Part shown: in pieces, positions 47,642-58,262 of the stretch
Numbering within the stretch: the first letter of the stretch is position 1
Layout of the letters: each line of letters opens with the position of its first letter
Assembly (NCBI GenBank): GCA_002914845.1
Contig: JXTC01000001.1
Coordinates: 2,969,204 to 3,033,203 of the forward strand
Length of the DNA: 64,000 bases
Direction of reading: 5' to 3'
DNA from: Trema orientale
Lineage: Eukaryota; Streptophyta; Magnoliopsida; Rosales; Cannabaceae
Position numbers and translations under genes: made by a program
The notes under the pieces: generated by a model
What the model saw: only the letters and a program-made list of their open reading frames with translations
Told to the model about the DNA's origin: nothing
Database searches by the model: none

Positions 47642-47845
47642 GGGATTATATCACCTCAAGTCCCCAAACTTTCTTCTGTGTATTAATTAGGTCCCCAACA
47701 TTTTTTTTGTAGCTTTTGGATCCCCAACCTTATTCTTTCATCTCACTTTAGTCTTTTTTCTTCTTTTCCGTCTAATTCTTCCGTTATTTGTCATGTGCAT
47801 AGCAGTGTCATCTCAACCAAGGGTAAAAGCAGGAAAGAAGAATTA
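47642..47845 (+). repeat. Left terminal inverted repeat of the MULE
   Basis: Matches the right arm inverted over about 200 bp, including GGTCCCCAAC, CTTTTGGATCCCCAACCTTA, GACGG/CCGTC wording and CAACCAAGGGTAAAAG, with few differences. Confidence 0.9.
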
Positions 47846-48916
47846 AGAGTTCTATACTTCATCTTCTTCATTGTTCGCTCTTTTTTCTTCTTCACTGTAC
47901 TCTCAAAAAGTAGACAAAAATTGGGGCTAACACTAGGGGTTTGTAGAACAAATTTTTCAGGGTCTGAAGATGATGCGAACTCCAGGCGAACCTCCTCCAT
48001 AATACAGTAAATATGATTATTTGTTACTTCTATTTATATGAGTTTTGTGGCTGATTATGATATAAAAAAATATCTATTTCAGTTGTCTCTTTTTACTCCT
48101 CTAAAACTTTAGTGTGTTGACTAGTATTGGCGTTCTTTCTTCTTTGTTTTTTCTTTTAGGAAAAAAACCATCTGAGTTACATGCATTAATATGGCCTAGT
48201 TTCAACAGGGATGCTGGTGGTGCAAAATAGTGCACCAATTTTTGTAGGAGTAGGACTGCCTTTTGTTTTAACTATTAGCCATGTTCTAGAAAATACAAAG
48301 TCTAGAGTCTTGTCTTTCGGGGAATGTTTTGTAGATGGTACCTTTAGATGTTTTGTGGGTAACAGGATCATATGGATCCAAGTTTTTTTGGGGATCCCAT
48401 GCACAGGATAGGTGACCATGATTTGGGATAGGCACGTGATACAGTGCAACAAGATCACACGATCTTGCTTGTTTTTTGTTTTCTTTGGTACAAATGATGT
48501 ACATGCATGGCATATATGAAAGCAAGTACCTTGGCTAATTATGAAAGTTTGATGGAATATTTTTTCACTATTAGTAATGTTATGTTTCATTATTATTATT
48601 TTTTTCTAATATGTATGATGTTCATGATTTTCGTATGGAATGGCAAGCTGGATATCAATGCACCTAATACACAATATGGGCATATAGCAAGCTAGTTGCT
48701 TAGAAAGTTTCTTGAAAAATTAACACTATCTCCAAACTATCAAAATTGATTGAATCAAATTAGTAATTTAATTAAATTGGTAACTATGTTAAATTAAATT
48801 GAAAAACACATCTTCATTACAATTAAAGCCTAAACTAACAGACTTTCATCATCCATTACTATACAGACTTTCGTACAATGATTTACCAGCAAAACAAAAA
48901 CTCAAAGACTGATACT

Positions 48917-49308
48917 CTATTGCAGCAACCACATCAAAGCTATGGCAGCAATAATAAGGTACATCAAAGCCCTTTTTTTTTTTTTTGAAGTTCTTCCTCT
49001 ATTTTCAAGCTCCAAATTCTCAGATTCTAGCCTGCTTATTTTCGGAATCAAGTCTAGAATAATTTGTCTAAATCTCTCACACATCAGAGGATCTATCCAT
49101 ACAAAGTATCCACACACTCCATTTTGCTATATTATACCAAAAATTAGATAAATATTACACTGTGAATGAAATCTGAAGACAAAAAGAAAAATTAAAATTT
49201 TCTTACCCTTTGATTATAGCATGCCAAAAACCTTCTACCCGGGTTCAAATCAGTCCATGATGTCTTCATTTTCGCAAGATGACCACATCTGTAACGTGAC
49301 TCTTCCAT
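48917..49308 (-). CDS. Small GRF-type zinc-finger protein carried by the MULE
   Basis: Two exons on the minus strand, 49308-49207 and 49126-48917, with an 80-bp GT-AG intron, give an open frame of 103 residues. The GRF finger covers residues 6-46: CGHLAKMKTSWTDLNPGRRF (8-27), then LACYNQR, QNGVCGYFVWIDPLMCER. Zinc ligands C8, C30 and C39 are present. The first cysteine of the usual CxCG pair is Tyr (YRCG, Y6), so the metal site may be impaired. Then come a Leu/Glu-rich coiled-coil-like stretch (ISRLESENLELENRG) and a hydrophobic C-terminal tail (ALMYLIIAAIALMWLLQ), possibly a tail anchor. Small plant GRF proteins with this finger, coiled coil and tail order are known ('At4g04775-like'), function unknown. 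An in-frame stop precedes the ATG, which supports the start. It lies wholly inside the element. A 14-base A/T run in the coding sequence is a slippage risk. Confidence 0.8.
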
Positions 49309-49393
49309 GGTTACTTAATGTTTCAACTCTAGTGAAGAATGGCTGTCTTTTTCCCCTTCAACGCCCGTTTATTTTAGTTTTTGGGCATGTGAA

Positions 49394-49596
49394 ACTTTTC
49401 TTTCCTACTTTTACCCTTGGTTGAGGTGACACATGGTATGCACATAACAAATAACGAAAGAATTAGACGGAAAAGAAGAAAAGAGACTAAAGTAAGATGA
49501 AAGAGTAAGGTTGGGGATCCAAAAGCTATAATAAAAAGGTTGGGGACCTAATTAATATACAGAGGAAAGGTTGGGGACCTGAAGTGATATAATCCC
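49394..49596 (-). repeat. Right terminal inverted repeat of the MULE
   Basis: Inverted partner of 47642-47845. The GRF gene starts about 85 bp inside this arm and is transcribed away from it, so the arm may act as its promoter. Confidence 0.9.
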
Positions 49597-49605
49597 TATT
49601 ATATT

Positions 49606-50808
49606 TATAGCCAACATTGTGTTTTTTCACAAAGAGACATATTCCTTGATAAATTGATATGTCTATTCATTGCAACCTTTTATCATGAATACGTATTTAC
49701 TAAAGGTTACATCTTTTTATGGCATCCTTTTTTAACCGAATATGTGTCAACCAAAAGTTGTAACTTTTAATATAGGTATCACTAATAGTTGTATCCCTTT
49801 ATATAGGAATCAACAGTTGAATTTCTTCGTATAGATACCATCAACGGAGATATCCTTTCATTGTACCTATTCCAAATTTTTGCTATTTTCAATTTCTATC
49901 AAATATTACAATTTCTCCAACAAATTCTTCATTGTTTCATAAGACTAGCTACAGGGCAATGGAACATATTTCATATTTGCAATGTCTGAGTTATAATGTT
50001 TCGCTAAAGATTTGGCTTTATAATATCTTGTCTACATGTATTTCAATTGTCAAGTGTTCAATTCTCGGGTGGTAATATTCAAGTTTTTACTTCGAGTTCT
50101 TAAATAGCTCTAGCTTTATTGATATCTCCTCTTTGTAGAATTGGAGCTGTAGTGTGTCGAAGATTCTTTTCTTTTTTTGTTTTTTTGTTTTTTTGTTTTT
50201 TTTTGAGGGAACGGATGAAGTGACTACATAAACTCTGATGCGCAACAAATGTTATCTAGACCATAGGACGGAGCAAACGCAAACCAAAGTTGGTGTATAA
50301 AAAAATCGACGTTTTATGGAATTGGATTCATTTATAAATTAAAATAGTAGCTATTATTATTGCTTACCGATTAGAAAACGGGATCAGGTACAAAGATAAG
50401 ATCGAGAACTAGAAGTAAATGTGTATTGAAAACCAGTTCTTTCCAAATGTTTCGCTGACAAATTAGCTACACTACACCAGTCCGAGAGTCCGACTCAGAA
50501 TTCCGAAAAAGAATCATAGAGCATCAAAGTGAGCAGAGCATTGATATATAAGATCTAGCTAAATTTATTGTATTATTAACTACGTTGGGTAGCATTAAGA
50601 TTCGACTTTTAGCAACATCAATTCATGAAAACCGAAAAGATTATACGAAGCTCAACAGTCTTAATTCCATTAAAGAAAGAAAATTCATTTTACAAATACA
50701 AACCGCTGAGTACTTAATTCTCAGTCTCACCTGCTGACTCTACTAAAGACCCAAATTTACAGACAGACCAAATACAATACAAGGACACAAATAATCTAAA
50801 AGTGAAGC
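49606..50808. other. Intergenic downstream of the F-box gene
   Basis: No gene supported. A degenerate T/G repeat (TTTTTTTG-type) at 50170-50203 and AT-rich sequence. The last stretch before 50809 is presumably the F-box gene's 3' untranslated region. Confidence 0.5.
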
Positions 50809-51918
50809 CTAGAACGAGTTCATTTCCAGTATATAACTCCGGCCCTTGAGCAAAGCCTGGACAGCCTCTCCGTACAACCCTTCCCCGAACGCCGCCGTGG
50901 CCAGCTCCGCGTCCTCACTCAGCTCCTCCGCCACGTCATCGCGGCCGCCGGCCCTCCCGAGCTGGGTCCCACTGCTCTCATCCCCGTCCCTGGCGCCCAA
51001 ACTGGGCCTCACCACCACCAGCGTGGCGCCCTCGGCCCAGACGCCGTCGTTCAGCTCCAGCCGCGGCGCGTGCCTCATCCTCATTCTCACGCTCGGCACT
51101 CTCGTCCGATTCCTCGATCCTTCCCCTTCATCTTCGTCTTCATCTTCTTCCTCCTCCTGGCTAACGTGCGCCGCGGCGGCGGAGGCGGCTCTCAGCTCCG
51201 CCATTCCCGCCTTATCCATCACCACCGTGCCTTCTCCATCTCTGTCCCTCAGAACCAGCCTCTCCAGCTCCCTCTGCTCCCTCACCACCTCCTTCAGCAG
51301 ATAATGCCTCGCCGACGCCGCAATCAGCGCGCTGATCGTCCAGACCACTCTCGATTTCAGCCCCCTCGCGAAATCTGCCGCCTCGCCCAATTCATCGCCG
51401 GGCTCAGCTCCCGCCACCGGCAGCTGCGGCGGCGCGGAGTACCTGATCGCTCGGAACCCTAGGATCGCGCAGCTCCTCAAGCTCCTCCCGAACTCGGCCC
51501 TCCACTTCACGACGGCGCCCTTCTCCAGCCTCAGGTCGCCGGAGGGCAGCTCGATTTCCAGGTCCCGGACCCGATCGAATCCGCGCAGGATCCGGCAGGG
51601 GGAGTTGCTCTGCGACTGCCTCAGGGCCGGGAGCGGGCTCGGCGAGACGAGCTCGTGTAGGGACTTGATGATGGACTTGAAGAAGACGAGGAGGAGCGAG
51701 TCGGAGGAGGAGGCGTAGTCGTCGTCGTCGGCGCCGCCGCAGCAGCCCGAGTCGGAGGAGATGACGCGGTCGACCCTGAGTTGGAGCGAGTCGGTCTGGG
51801 GGGCGAGCGAGTTGAATCGCCTTGAAACGGCGCGGCATCGGATTAGGGTTTTGATATCGGAGACGGAGTTGAAGATCTGGAGGATCAGCGCGTCTGGGAG
51901 TTGATCGAAGCCGTCCAT
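50809..51918 (-). CDS. AUF1/AUF2-type F-box protein
   Basis: A single-exon frame of 369 residues from MDGFDQLPDALILQIFNSVS. The F-box occupies about residues 3-45 (LPDALILQIFNSV, then DIKTLIRCRAVSRRFNSLA). Further conserved blocks match the auxin up-regulated F-box proteins AUF1/AUF2 of Arabidopsis (At1g78100 and At1g22220, from memory): ILRGFDRVRDLEIELPSGDL, RLEKGAVVKWRAEFGRSLRS, LKSRVVWTISALIAASARHY, RDRDGEGTVVMDKAGM, VPSVRMRMRHAP, and a C-terminus GEAVQALLKGRSYILEMNSF. An acidic insert (EEEEDEDEDEGEG, about 255-267) and Ala-rich segments vary. F-box proteins are the substrate-binding subunits of SCF ubiquitin ligases; AUF1 is linked to auxin transport and root growth. The gene is strikingly GC-rich for this window, which creates long antisense frames that are shadows. 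Confidence 0.92.
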   Translation of the reverse strand: MDGFDQLPDALILQIFNSVSDIKTLIRCRAVSRRFNSLAPQTDSLQLRVDRVISSDSGCCGGADDDDYASSSDSLLLVFFKSIIKSLHELVSPSPLPALRQSQSNSPCRILRGFDRVRDLEIELPSGDLRLEKGAVVKWRAEFGRSLRSCAILGFRAIRYSAPPQLPVAGAEPGDELGEAADFARGLKSRVVWTISALIAASARHYLLKEVVREQRELERLVLRDRDGEGTVVMDKAGMAELRAASAAAAHVSQEEEEDEDEDEGEGSRNRTRVPSVRMRMRHAPRLELNDGVWAEGATLVVVRPSLGARDGDESSGTQLGRAGGRDDVAEELSEDAELATAAFGEGLYGEAVQALLKGRSYILEMNSF

Positions 51919-54900
51919 TTTGGTGAGGTTTTGAGAGAAAAACGAGGTGCTTGATTTGAACAGTTGCCAACTCTTAAAACCTAATTTAAAGTGTTAGGAG
52001 AAAGGAGGGGAGGTTTGACCGTTTACTTTTGAGAATTTAGTTGGGCCCCACAGTCGCAGCAGACGCGCCGTGCGCGTGGGTTGGGTTGCCCCTTGCCATT
52101 ATTGCTAATGAGTGTTTTAAGTCGACCGTTAGGGTCACATGCTACGCATTATTATTACCACCACGGTTACTTACAACATCCCAAATCACAAACTAATAAC
52201 GTGACAATATCTCCAGCAATGTTAATGTTTATGGATATATGTGATGTTAGAACTAAATATGTGAGACCTACATGTAATAGATGCAAGCTCCATTAATTAC
52301 ATTTCTATCATATTCATACACAAATTTGGATAATGTGTCTCATGGGCGAATGTATATCTCTATTGTGTTAAAAGATCATCTAGATCATTAGGACTATTTT
52401 GGTTTTTCCGAGTCCACAAAAACATATTTTGTAGAGATACATTGAGAGAGACATCTTTATTAAATTAGAGGTATTACGAGGCATGTTTTAAGTGCCAATA
52501 TTATTCGTGGGATTTTTGTAACTTTTTATAAATAAGTGATGGTACTATGAAATTAAAACGTGATAAATTATAAGCAATTGCATATAAATCCTATATAGTT
52601 ATTTGACACTTCCATTAATACAATATACGTGTACAGCTAAGCACCATTTGTACCACCGTGTCCGATTGCTGACAACCATTTACAGGATCTTGTAGATATG
52701 TATTGCTTAGCATTTTAAATACGTATTATCTAGATTCTAGGGCCACTTATATAGTTTTTTTATTTCTTTGCCCTTTTAAGGGAAGGATCTCGAGAGGAGA
52801 CTTAACACTCGCGAAAGTTTATGATATTTTTTTATTTTTAAAAGAAAACTAATTGGTTTTTAATAATATTATTGGCTGAAATGTAAGTTTTAACTCTTGA
52901 TAATTACACGGAACAATCAAAAAATATATAAATAAAGGAGGGTCATACATATTTGCCGACAGATAAGCAATAAGCAGCAAAGGAGAGTAGGAGACCAGGT
53001 CCAATCGTATATCTTCCCCAAATTGTTAAACCGAAAGGCCAGAATAATCATATTATATGCTACTTGCAAATTTGTAGACAATGATGGCAAAGCTGCACAC
53101 TGTTCTCACAGATTTTATTTTTCTCTTTTTTTTTTTCTTTAATTAATGCTCCTCTCTAAGCTTGGCCTTCAGTAAGGAAAAAAAAATCCTAAAAAACAAT
53201 GAGAAATATATTTATTTTTCTCCCCTTAAAATGACTCTAAAAACAATTAAATATAAGGACGACATAATTGTTTCTTTATAATTACATTATAGGTGTTTGG
53301 ACAAAACTCTATTTACATGGAATGTGCATGCAAACGATGTATTGTAATGCCACATAGGAATTACTCGAAAAGACCGAGTTAGTACCACTAGATGTTACAT
53401 GGCATGCATACCACACCAATAGGTATGAATGACAATATAATTCACGATTATAGGTATCTGTAGTTATCTGATCCGAATGGAAAGGGGAAAAACTACTCAG
53501 TTGGGGAAAATAACCAGAGCGAGTAATAACCGCACCGTTAATATGCGGGTATGGTGTAAGTACGTTATTAGCATAATTCGCACCGTACTCACCCTGATAT
53601 ATATATTCACATAGAAAAATTATTATACATATAGATATGCATTTAATTTTACACTGTTTATATTCTTATATATTTGGTGAAATAATAAATTTAAAGAGTT
53701 ATATGTACTTATATATTTAAATTTTAGAGTTTGAAAATTATTAGTATATTATTGTGTTTAATGTTTTGTTGATTATGAAAAAGATTTAGTATTTTTATCT
53801 TAATTTTTTTAATATTATTATTATCAATAGGTAATGTGTAATCACAATTTTTTCCGTTAACCGTTAATTAATACTCGCACCGTCCCCGCATCTAAAAGAA
53901 TGATTAATGAGACAGATATGGTATTGTGATTAAGTTTCGAGGATAGAGATGGTTGAAAAATTGTCCCCAATCCACCCCATTGCCAATCTTACCGACAGGC
54001 AAAACAAAATGTTGACAGAGCATGTACGAATGGACAATTGGTGTAACCACTTGTCATGGAAGCCTTCACCTCTCTTGAACTAATAATGATTTGCCCTATT
54101 TTTTTTTCCCTCAAAATAACTTCCTGATCCGTAATCAAAATTAAAAATTGAAAGAAGATATATGCAAACTATAATATTAGCTGTCTAATTATTAATCATT
54201 ACTGTTTCTTCTAGAGCTTATATTTTTAGGCATATATGTCCAGCTGACCAAAATTTTAATACTTTATTGTCCGTGCAACAATATTTTTAGGCACACATAT
54301 TTTTAATGGTTTCGTGCAACAATATTCCTAAAATATTTCATATCTTGCGGATTCCTTTTTCAATTTATTATCCCTTCCTAACTGTTAAAGGATTTGATCG
54401 ATATAGTTAGTTGCATTTGTTTTCGAAGTCAAATAAGAGGAATTTTATTAAAAAGAGGATAGGTCCGGGCACTACTAATTTTGACATTTTTTTAATACGT
54501 ACCATGAAAATAGGGATAACCTATAAACTATTTTCAAAAATATGATTTTTATTGTCATGTTATTTAATGAATATTTCTGAGTTCCAAAATTATTTTTGAC
54601 TCGACTCCAGTTGAAAATGTCAAAAATGAAGGAGGCGGCACTGGGAAGACGACTGACCATGTTCGACTACGGTCGAATACCGATCAAGAATTTTTGACTG
54701 GTGGCTTCTACCCCAGTCGAAAATTTTTAACCTGGGTTGAAATTTTTTGGCCACCGATTAAAAAACGATCGAAACAATCAGGAGAAGTGGACAAATAAGT
54801 TCAGCCACAGTCGAAATTTTTCGACCTTAGACGAGTAAAGGCGTCACCGTCAGGGTCGAGATCGCCGATGATGGCTGAAGTGGTCTGGAGTTTGTTGGAA

Positions 54901-55019
54901 AATTAGGGTATCTAAATAATTTTACATGTGTGATATGACAATAGGGGTTAGTTTTGAAAACATTAATGAGTCTCATTTTCATTACAAGAGTTTAATAGAC
55001 TCTCTAGATATAAATTCTC
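51919..55019. other. Intergenic with repeat debris
   Basis: No gene supported. The first 100 bp are the presumed promoter and leader of the F-box gene, purine-rich on this strand. 53450-53970 contains wording like 'cgcaccgttaatatgcggg' and 'cgcaccgtccccgcatc', seen in a common plant repeat type, here degenerate. 54515-54965 is an inverted-repeat region (see its own entry). Confidence 0.5.
54515..54965. repeat. Inverted-repeat element with repeated TCGAAAATTTTT words
   Basis: The outer parts pair imperfectly (TTTTCAAAAATATG plus TATTGTCAT-type sequence near 54530-54560, inverted near 54935-54962). The interior is less AT-rich and repeats CAGTCGAAA(A)TTTTT in both orientations (near 54608, 54704 and 54808), plus GACTACGGTCGAATACC. 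Probably a non-autonomous DNA transposon; the superfamily is unknown. Confidence 0.4.
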
Positions 55020-56560
55020 CTTTTATCCTCAACAAGATAATCTGAAATAGATTTAGGCGTGTCTAACTAAATGCTATCTTAGATAGAATTAAAAGCAAAA
55101 CAGGCTAAGTTATAAGCCACAGTGTTTTCAGAATGAGGAATTGTCACGACTCGAATATGAGCTAATGACAGAAAGAGAATTGCATAAGTTGAAAATTATT
55201 AAATTTATTGTAGAATAATAGTAAAAACGTTTCTATTTTCTAAACTTTTGAAAACGACAACTTGTGGAAGAAAACAACAATCAATAAAAAACTCATAAAA
55301 TTATCCAAAAGTTAATTTTCACGATTTGAAATCATTCATCAAGTATGAATACTAAAAAAATCGAGTACTTAAAAGTTTAATTGTTTTCTTACTGTTCTCA
55401 AAATGTCCTCGTAGTTACAAAGTCATTTATCATTGATAAAACTCTCCCATACATCTACTTGTAAAAGTCCTATATGCAATCAAATTATCAATAGTTAAAA
55501 GAAGTTCACCAAAGAATTATAAAGCCGGTTCCTGTAAGACTAGAGGAAAGTCAATACCAAATTAAAACCAAATCCAAAGCCATAAAACCAATTCTTCAAT
55601 CAGTGAAAAATTTTCCAACCTAAAATTTCGCTTCGGAAAAATAGATAAACATGTCAAATTGTGCAAACAGACTAAGTGAGCAACCAAGATATTACAAGTA
55701 AGCAATCTACACGGAAATATAATCACAACCTTGCTGGTATCAAAATCTACTGTTTGTAAGCAATGAGCTGCTAATTGCAAACCTTCTTCAGCGCCAAACA
55801 CTCAGCAATAAACGTATCGAAAGGACCCATTAGACGCTTTGAGGATGCAACATGAACATCACCATTAGCATCCCCTTACAATAGCACCCACTCCGACAAA
55901 AGAGGCTCCAGGGAGAACCGCATCATCGACGTTAAGTTTAAAGCAACCGGCATCAAGTGACTTCCATTTGAAATCAGCTTTAGTGTCAGCCGAGGGTCTC
56001 TTTGTTTTAGATCTAAGTAAAACAGAGCGATTCTCATTCCATCAAAACTAGGCTCTTTTAACTTGTCTTCATGAATATACTGATTTCTATTGTGCCAAAT
56101 GAACCACTGATGTAGACATAGAATACAATATATTAGGAAATTATATTATTATTATTATTTAGATTTATTATTAGGTATTATTTAATTTTGGGTAACTAGA
56201 TTTATGTTTCCTGTTTCTATTAGTTTCTAGAATTTGTCTACGTTCCTAGTTGTGTCCAATTGCCTATCTATAAATAGGCTTAGCTATGTAATTGCTTTTC
56301 AGACTATGATGAATTAATAAACGATTATTGAGTTTTCTCCTCTTATGGATCTCTCTCTCTGAGTTCTTGTCTTGCTTTTCTATTGCTCTTCTACCCATTC
56401 ATCTGTTTCTGCCTAAATTCTATCACCTCTTGCTCTTCTACCTATTCTCTTTCTAAATTCTCATCTTATCCTACATCAACCACATTGTAACACACCAAAA
56501 TAGAGCTGAGTATTTAACAATATCGTTCTCCCCCCACCCCCACCCCTTTTTTTTCCCGCT
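55020..56560 (-). pseudogene. LINE-type RNase H (reverse transcriptase tail) remnant
   Basis: Read on the minus strand from about 56560: ALFWCVTMW at the start, then FIWHNRNQYIHEDKLK (typical of the zinc-binding/RNase H linker of plant non-LTR elements), the RNase H core CFKLNVDDAV, then GASFVGVGAIVRG (about 55930-55870), FDTFIAECLAL and LQLAAHCLQ (about 55810-55745), and a C-terminal block IPHSENTVAYNLACFAF (about 55150-55090). The blocks are in different frames with stops, and a non-coding stretch (about 55180-55560) separates the last two. A solo LTR has been inserted at 56108-56478 inside the WFIWHN codons. This is the C-terminal domain only; the polymerase part is not in the window. Confidence 0.7.
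56103..56483 (+). mobile_element. Solo LTR with target-site duplication
   Basis: The LTR spans 56108-56478 (371 bp) with 8-bp terminal inverted repeats TGATGTAG...CTACATCA, canonical TG/CA ends, and a perfect 5-bp target duplication ACCAC at 56103-56107 and 56479-56483. Inside are a TATA box, TATAAATA (56269-56276), and a polyadenylation-like AATAAA (56316-56321), as in a complete U3-R-U5. No internal retroelement sequence or second LTR adjoins it, so it is a solo LTR left by LTR-LTR recombination. It differs from the copia LTRs at 17752 and 22101. The family is unknown. Confidence 0.88.
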
Positions 56561-56763
56561 TTTAATACAATATAATTTTGCAGATTTGATAATCAGTATA
56601 CAGACACGTATTCATACGTTACAATACATGACTCTTTGGCCAGTAAATAAATAAATGAACAATATAAGGGAAACGAACACCATATTTTAAGATAATTATA
56701 AGTAGCAGGAGCCAGGATATATACATGCGATTTAGTTTCACTGGGAAAAATGTTCCGATAATA

Positions 56764-58251
56764 TCAATCTTTTATATATATATATATATATTAAGCGTAA
56801 AACAAAGAGAAAGTGTAAAAATTTTGATGACTTCTTTGATCACCATTGTATTTTTAAAATTTTTAAAATTTTTTTGACTTTTTTCATAATATAATTGGTC
56901 CTATTATTATTTTTCTTTACTATGATTATATAGACTATAAAATATAATTTAATAATAATGATTGGTTCTCTATTTAAAAATTAAAACTTTATTACGTTTA
57001 ATATTTTTTTTAAAAAAAAATACATTGAACTTATATTTATATTTATAGTAATACACTGAATCTATAAAATTGTTACCTTTTAAGGTTTTTTTTATAATTA
57101 TAATTGTCATTATCTTAATAGATTTATTATTTATATTTATTTTAATAAATTGGATATATAACAATATTAAATTGTTATATTTACGTTTAAGTTTGGTTAT
57201 CTGTTTTTTTTTTCCCTGTAATACATTGAACCATTGTTACATTTAATGTTTTTTTTTCAAAAAAAAAAAATACATTGAACTTTTAAAACCTAAAAAATTG
57301 TTATGTTTAAGTTTTGCTTTTTTTCCCTTTAAAAATTTATAATTTTCATTATTAGATTTACTATTTATATTTATTTTAATATATTGGATATATAATAATA
57401 TAAAATTGTTACATTTACATTTATATTTGGTTGTCTATTTCTTTTTTCTTTTTACCTATAATACATTGAACTATTATTACATTAAACTTTTTTTTAAAAA
57501 AAAATACATTAAACCTTTTGTTACGTTTAAATTTTATTTTATTTTTTTTCCTAAGTCCCAAATAATTGTCCTTATCTTAATATATTTACTTTAGAAAGTA
57601 GAGATAATATATTCTCTCTAATTCATTGAACTAAATTTAAAAGTTAGATTAGATGTATTCTTCAATAGTAAAAGAATAAACAATACTTCTAATTCTAATG
57701 TATTGTCATTAAAGTTGGTTACTACTATATATATATATATATAAACCTTCATATCGGTCACTATTTCAATTTTTAAAATAGTATGTTTTTAAGATTTTTT
57801 TGATTTTGATTTGATTTCCTTTAGTAGTTCTATATGTTGCTTATAATTTACTTTCGACATGTATTAAAACTCTGATAATTTATATATTTTTCATGTAGGA
57901 AAATATATCATATACATTACTTCAAGATCTCAGGCCTACAAGAGATGATTGGACTATAAGAGTGAGAATTTTTACAACGTGAAAAGCATTAAATCTAAAA
58001 AATAGTAATAATATTGAGACTAAAAAATAACAACAACAAATTCTTGAATATTAATATGAATTTATATTGTTATTTCTTTATATTCTATTTTTCTCTAATC
58101 TTTGAATTTTAATTTTGTGCAAGAATTTTTCTAACAAAAATATTTGTTTTTTCCAAATAGAATCAATAACCTTAAAACTGAAAAATGTTTTAGTAATTAA
58201 CACATAAACTCAAATTATATCAACCCGCGCGTTGTGCAGGATTACGACTAG
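56764..58251 (+). mobile_element. Helitron-like non-autonomous element (3' end seen)
   Basis: The 3' end looks like a Helitron terminus: a GC-rich near-palindrome CCCGCGCGTTGTGCAGG (58224-58240), 7 bp of spacer, then CTAG followed by T (58248-58252). A plausible 5' start is the A/TC followed by a T/A run near 56764-56790, but it lacks a diagnostic motif. The interior is extremely AT-rich and contains about three copies of a 235-250-bp unit. There is no Rep/helicase. The terminus is fairly convincing, the left boundary weak. Confidence 0.45.
57005..57600 (+). repeat. Tandem repeat of about 235-250 bp, roughly 2.5 copies
   Basis: The A-run plus TACATTGAAC motif occurs at 57021, 57271 and (as TACATTAAAC) 57504, spacings of 250 and 233 bp. 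The accompanying TTGTTA(C/T)(A/G)TTTAA, TTATATTTATTTTAATA and TTGGATATATAA words repeat in the same order. The copies have diverged by indels in poly(A/T) runs. Confidence 0.7.
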
Positions 58252-58262
58252 TATATAATAAG

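Larger units (their letters stand above)
47642..49596. mobile_element. Non-autonomous Mutator-like element carrying a gene
   Basis: A 1955-bp element with about 204-bp terminal inverted repeats (47642-47845 and 49394-49596). The ends read GGGATTATATCAC and, inverted, GTGATATAATCCC. It is flanked by a perfect 9-bp direct repeat TATTATATT (47633-47641 and 49597-49605), the target size that defines Mutator-like elements. There is no MURA transposase frame. The interior holds an intact spliced GRF zinc-finger gene on the minus strand (48917-49308) and about 1 kb of unrecognised sequence (47850-48916). Perfect ends and target site suggest a fairly recent insertion. Confidence 0.93.

Noticed and set aside
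50846-51970. Three long frames overlapping the F-box gene in other phases
   Set aside because: They are created by the high GC content; none has a recognisable motif, and the true frame matches the AUF family throughout.
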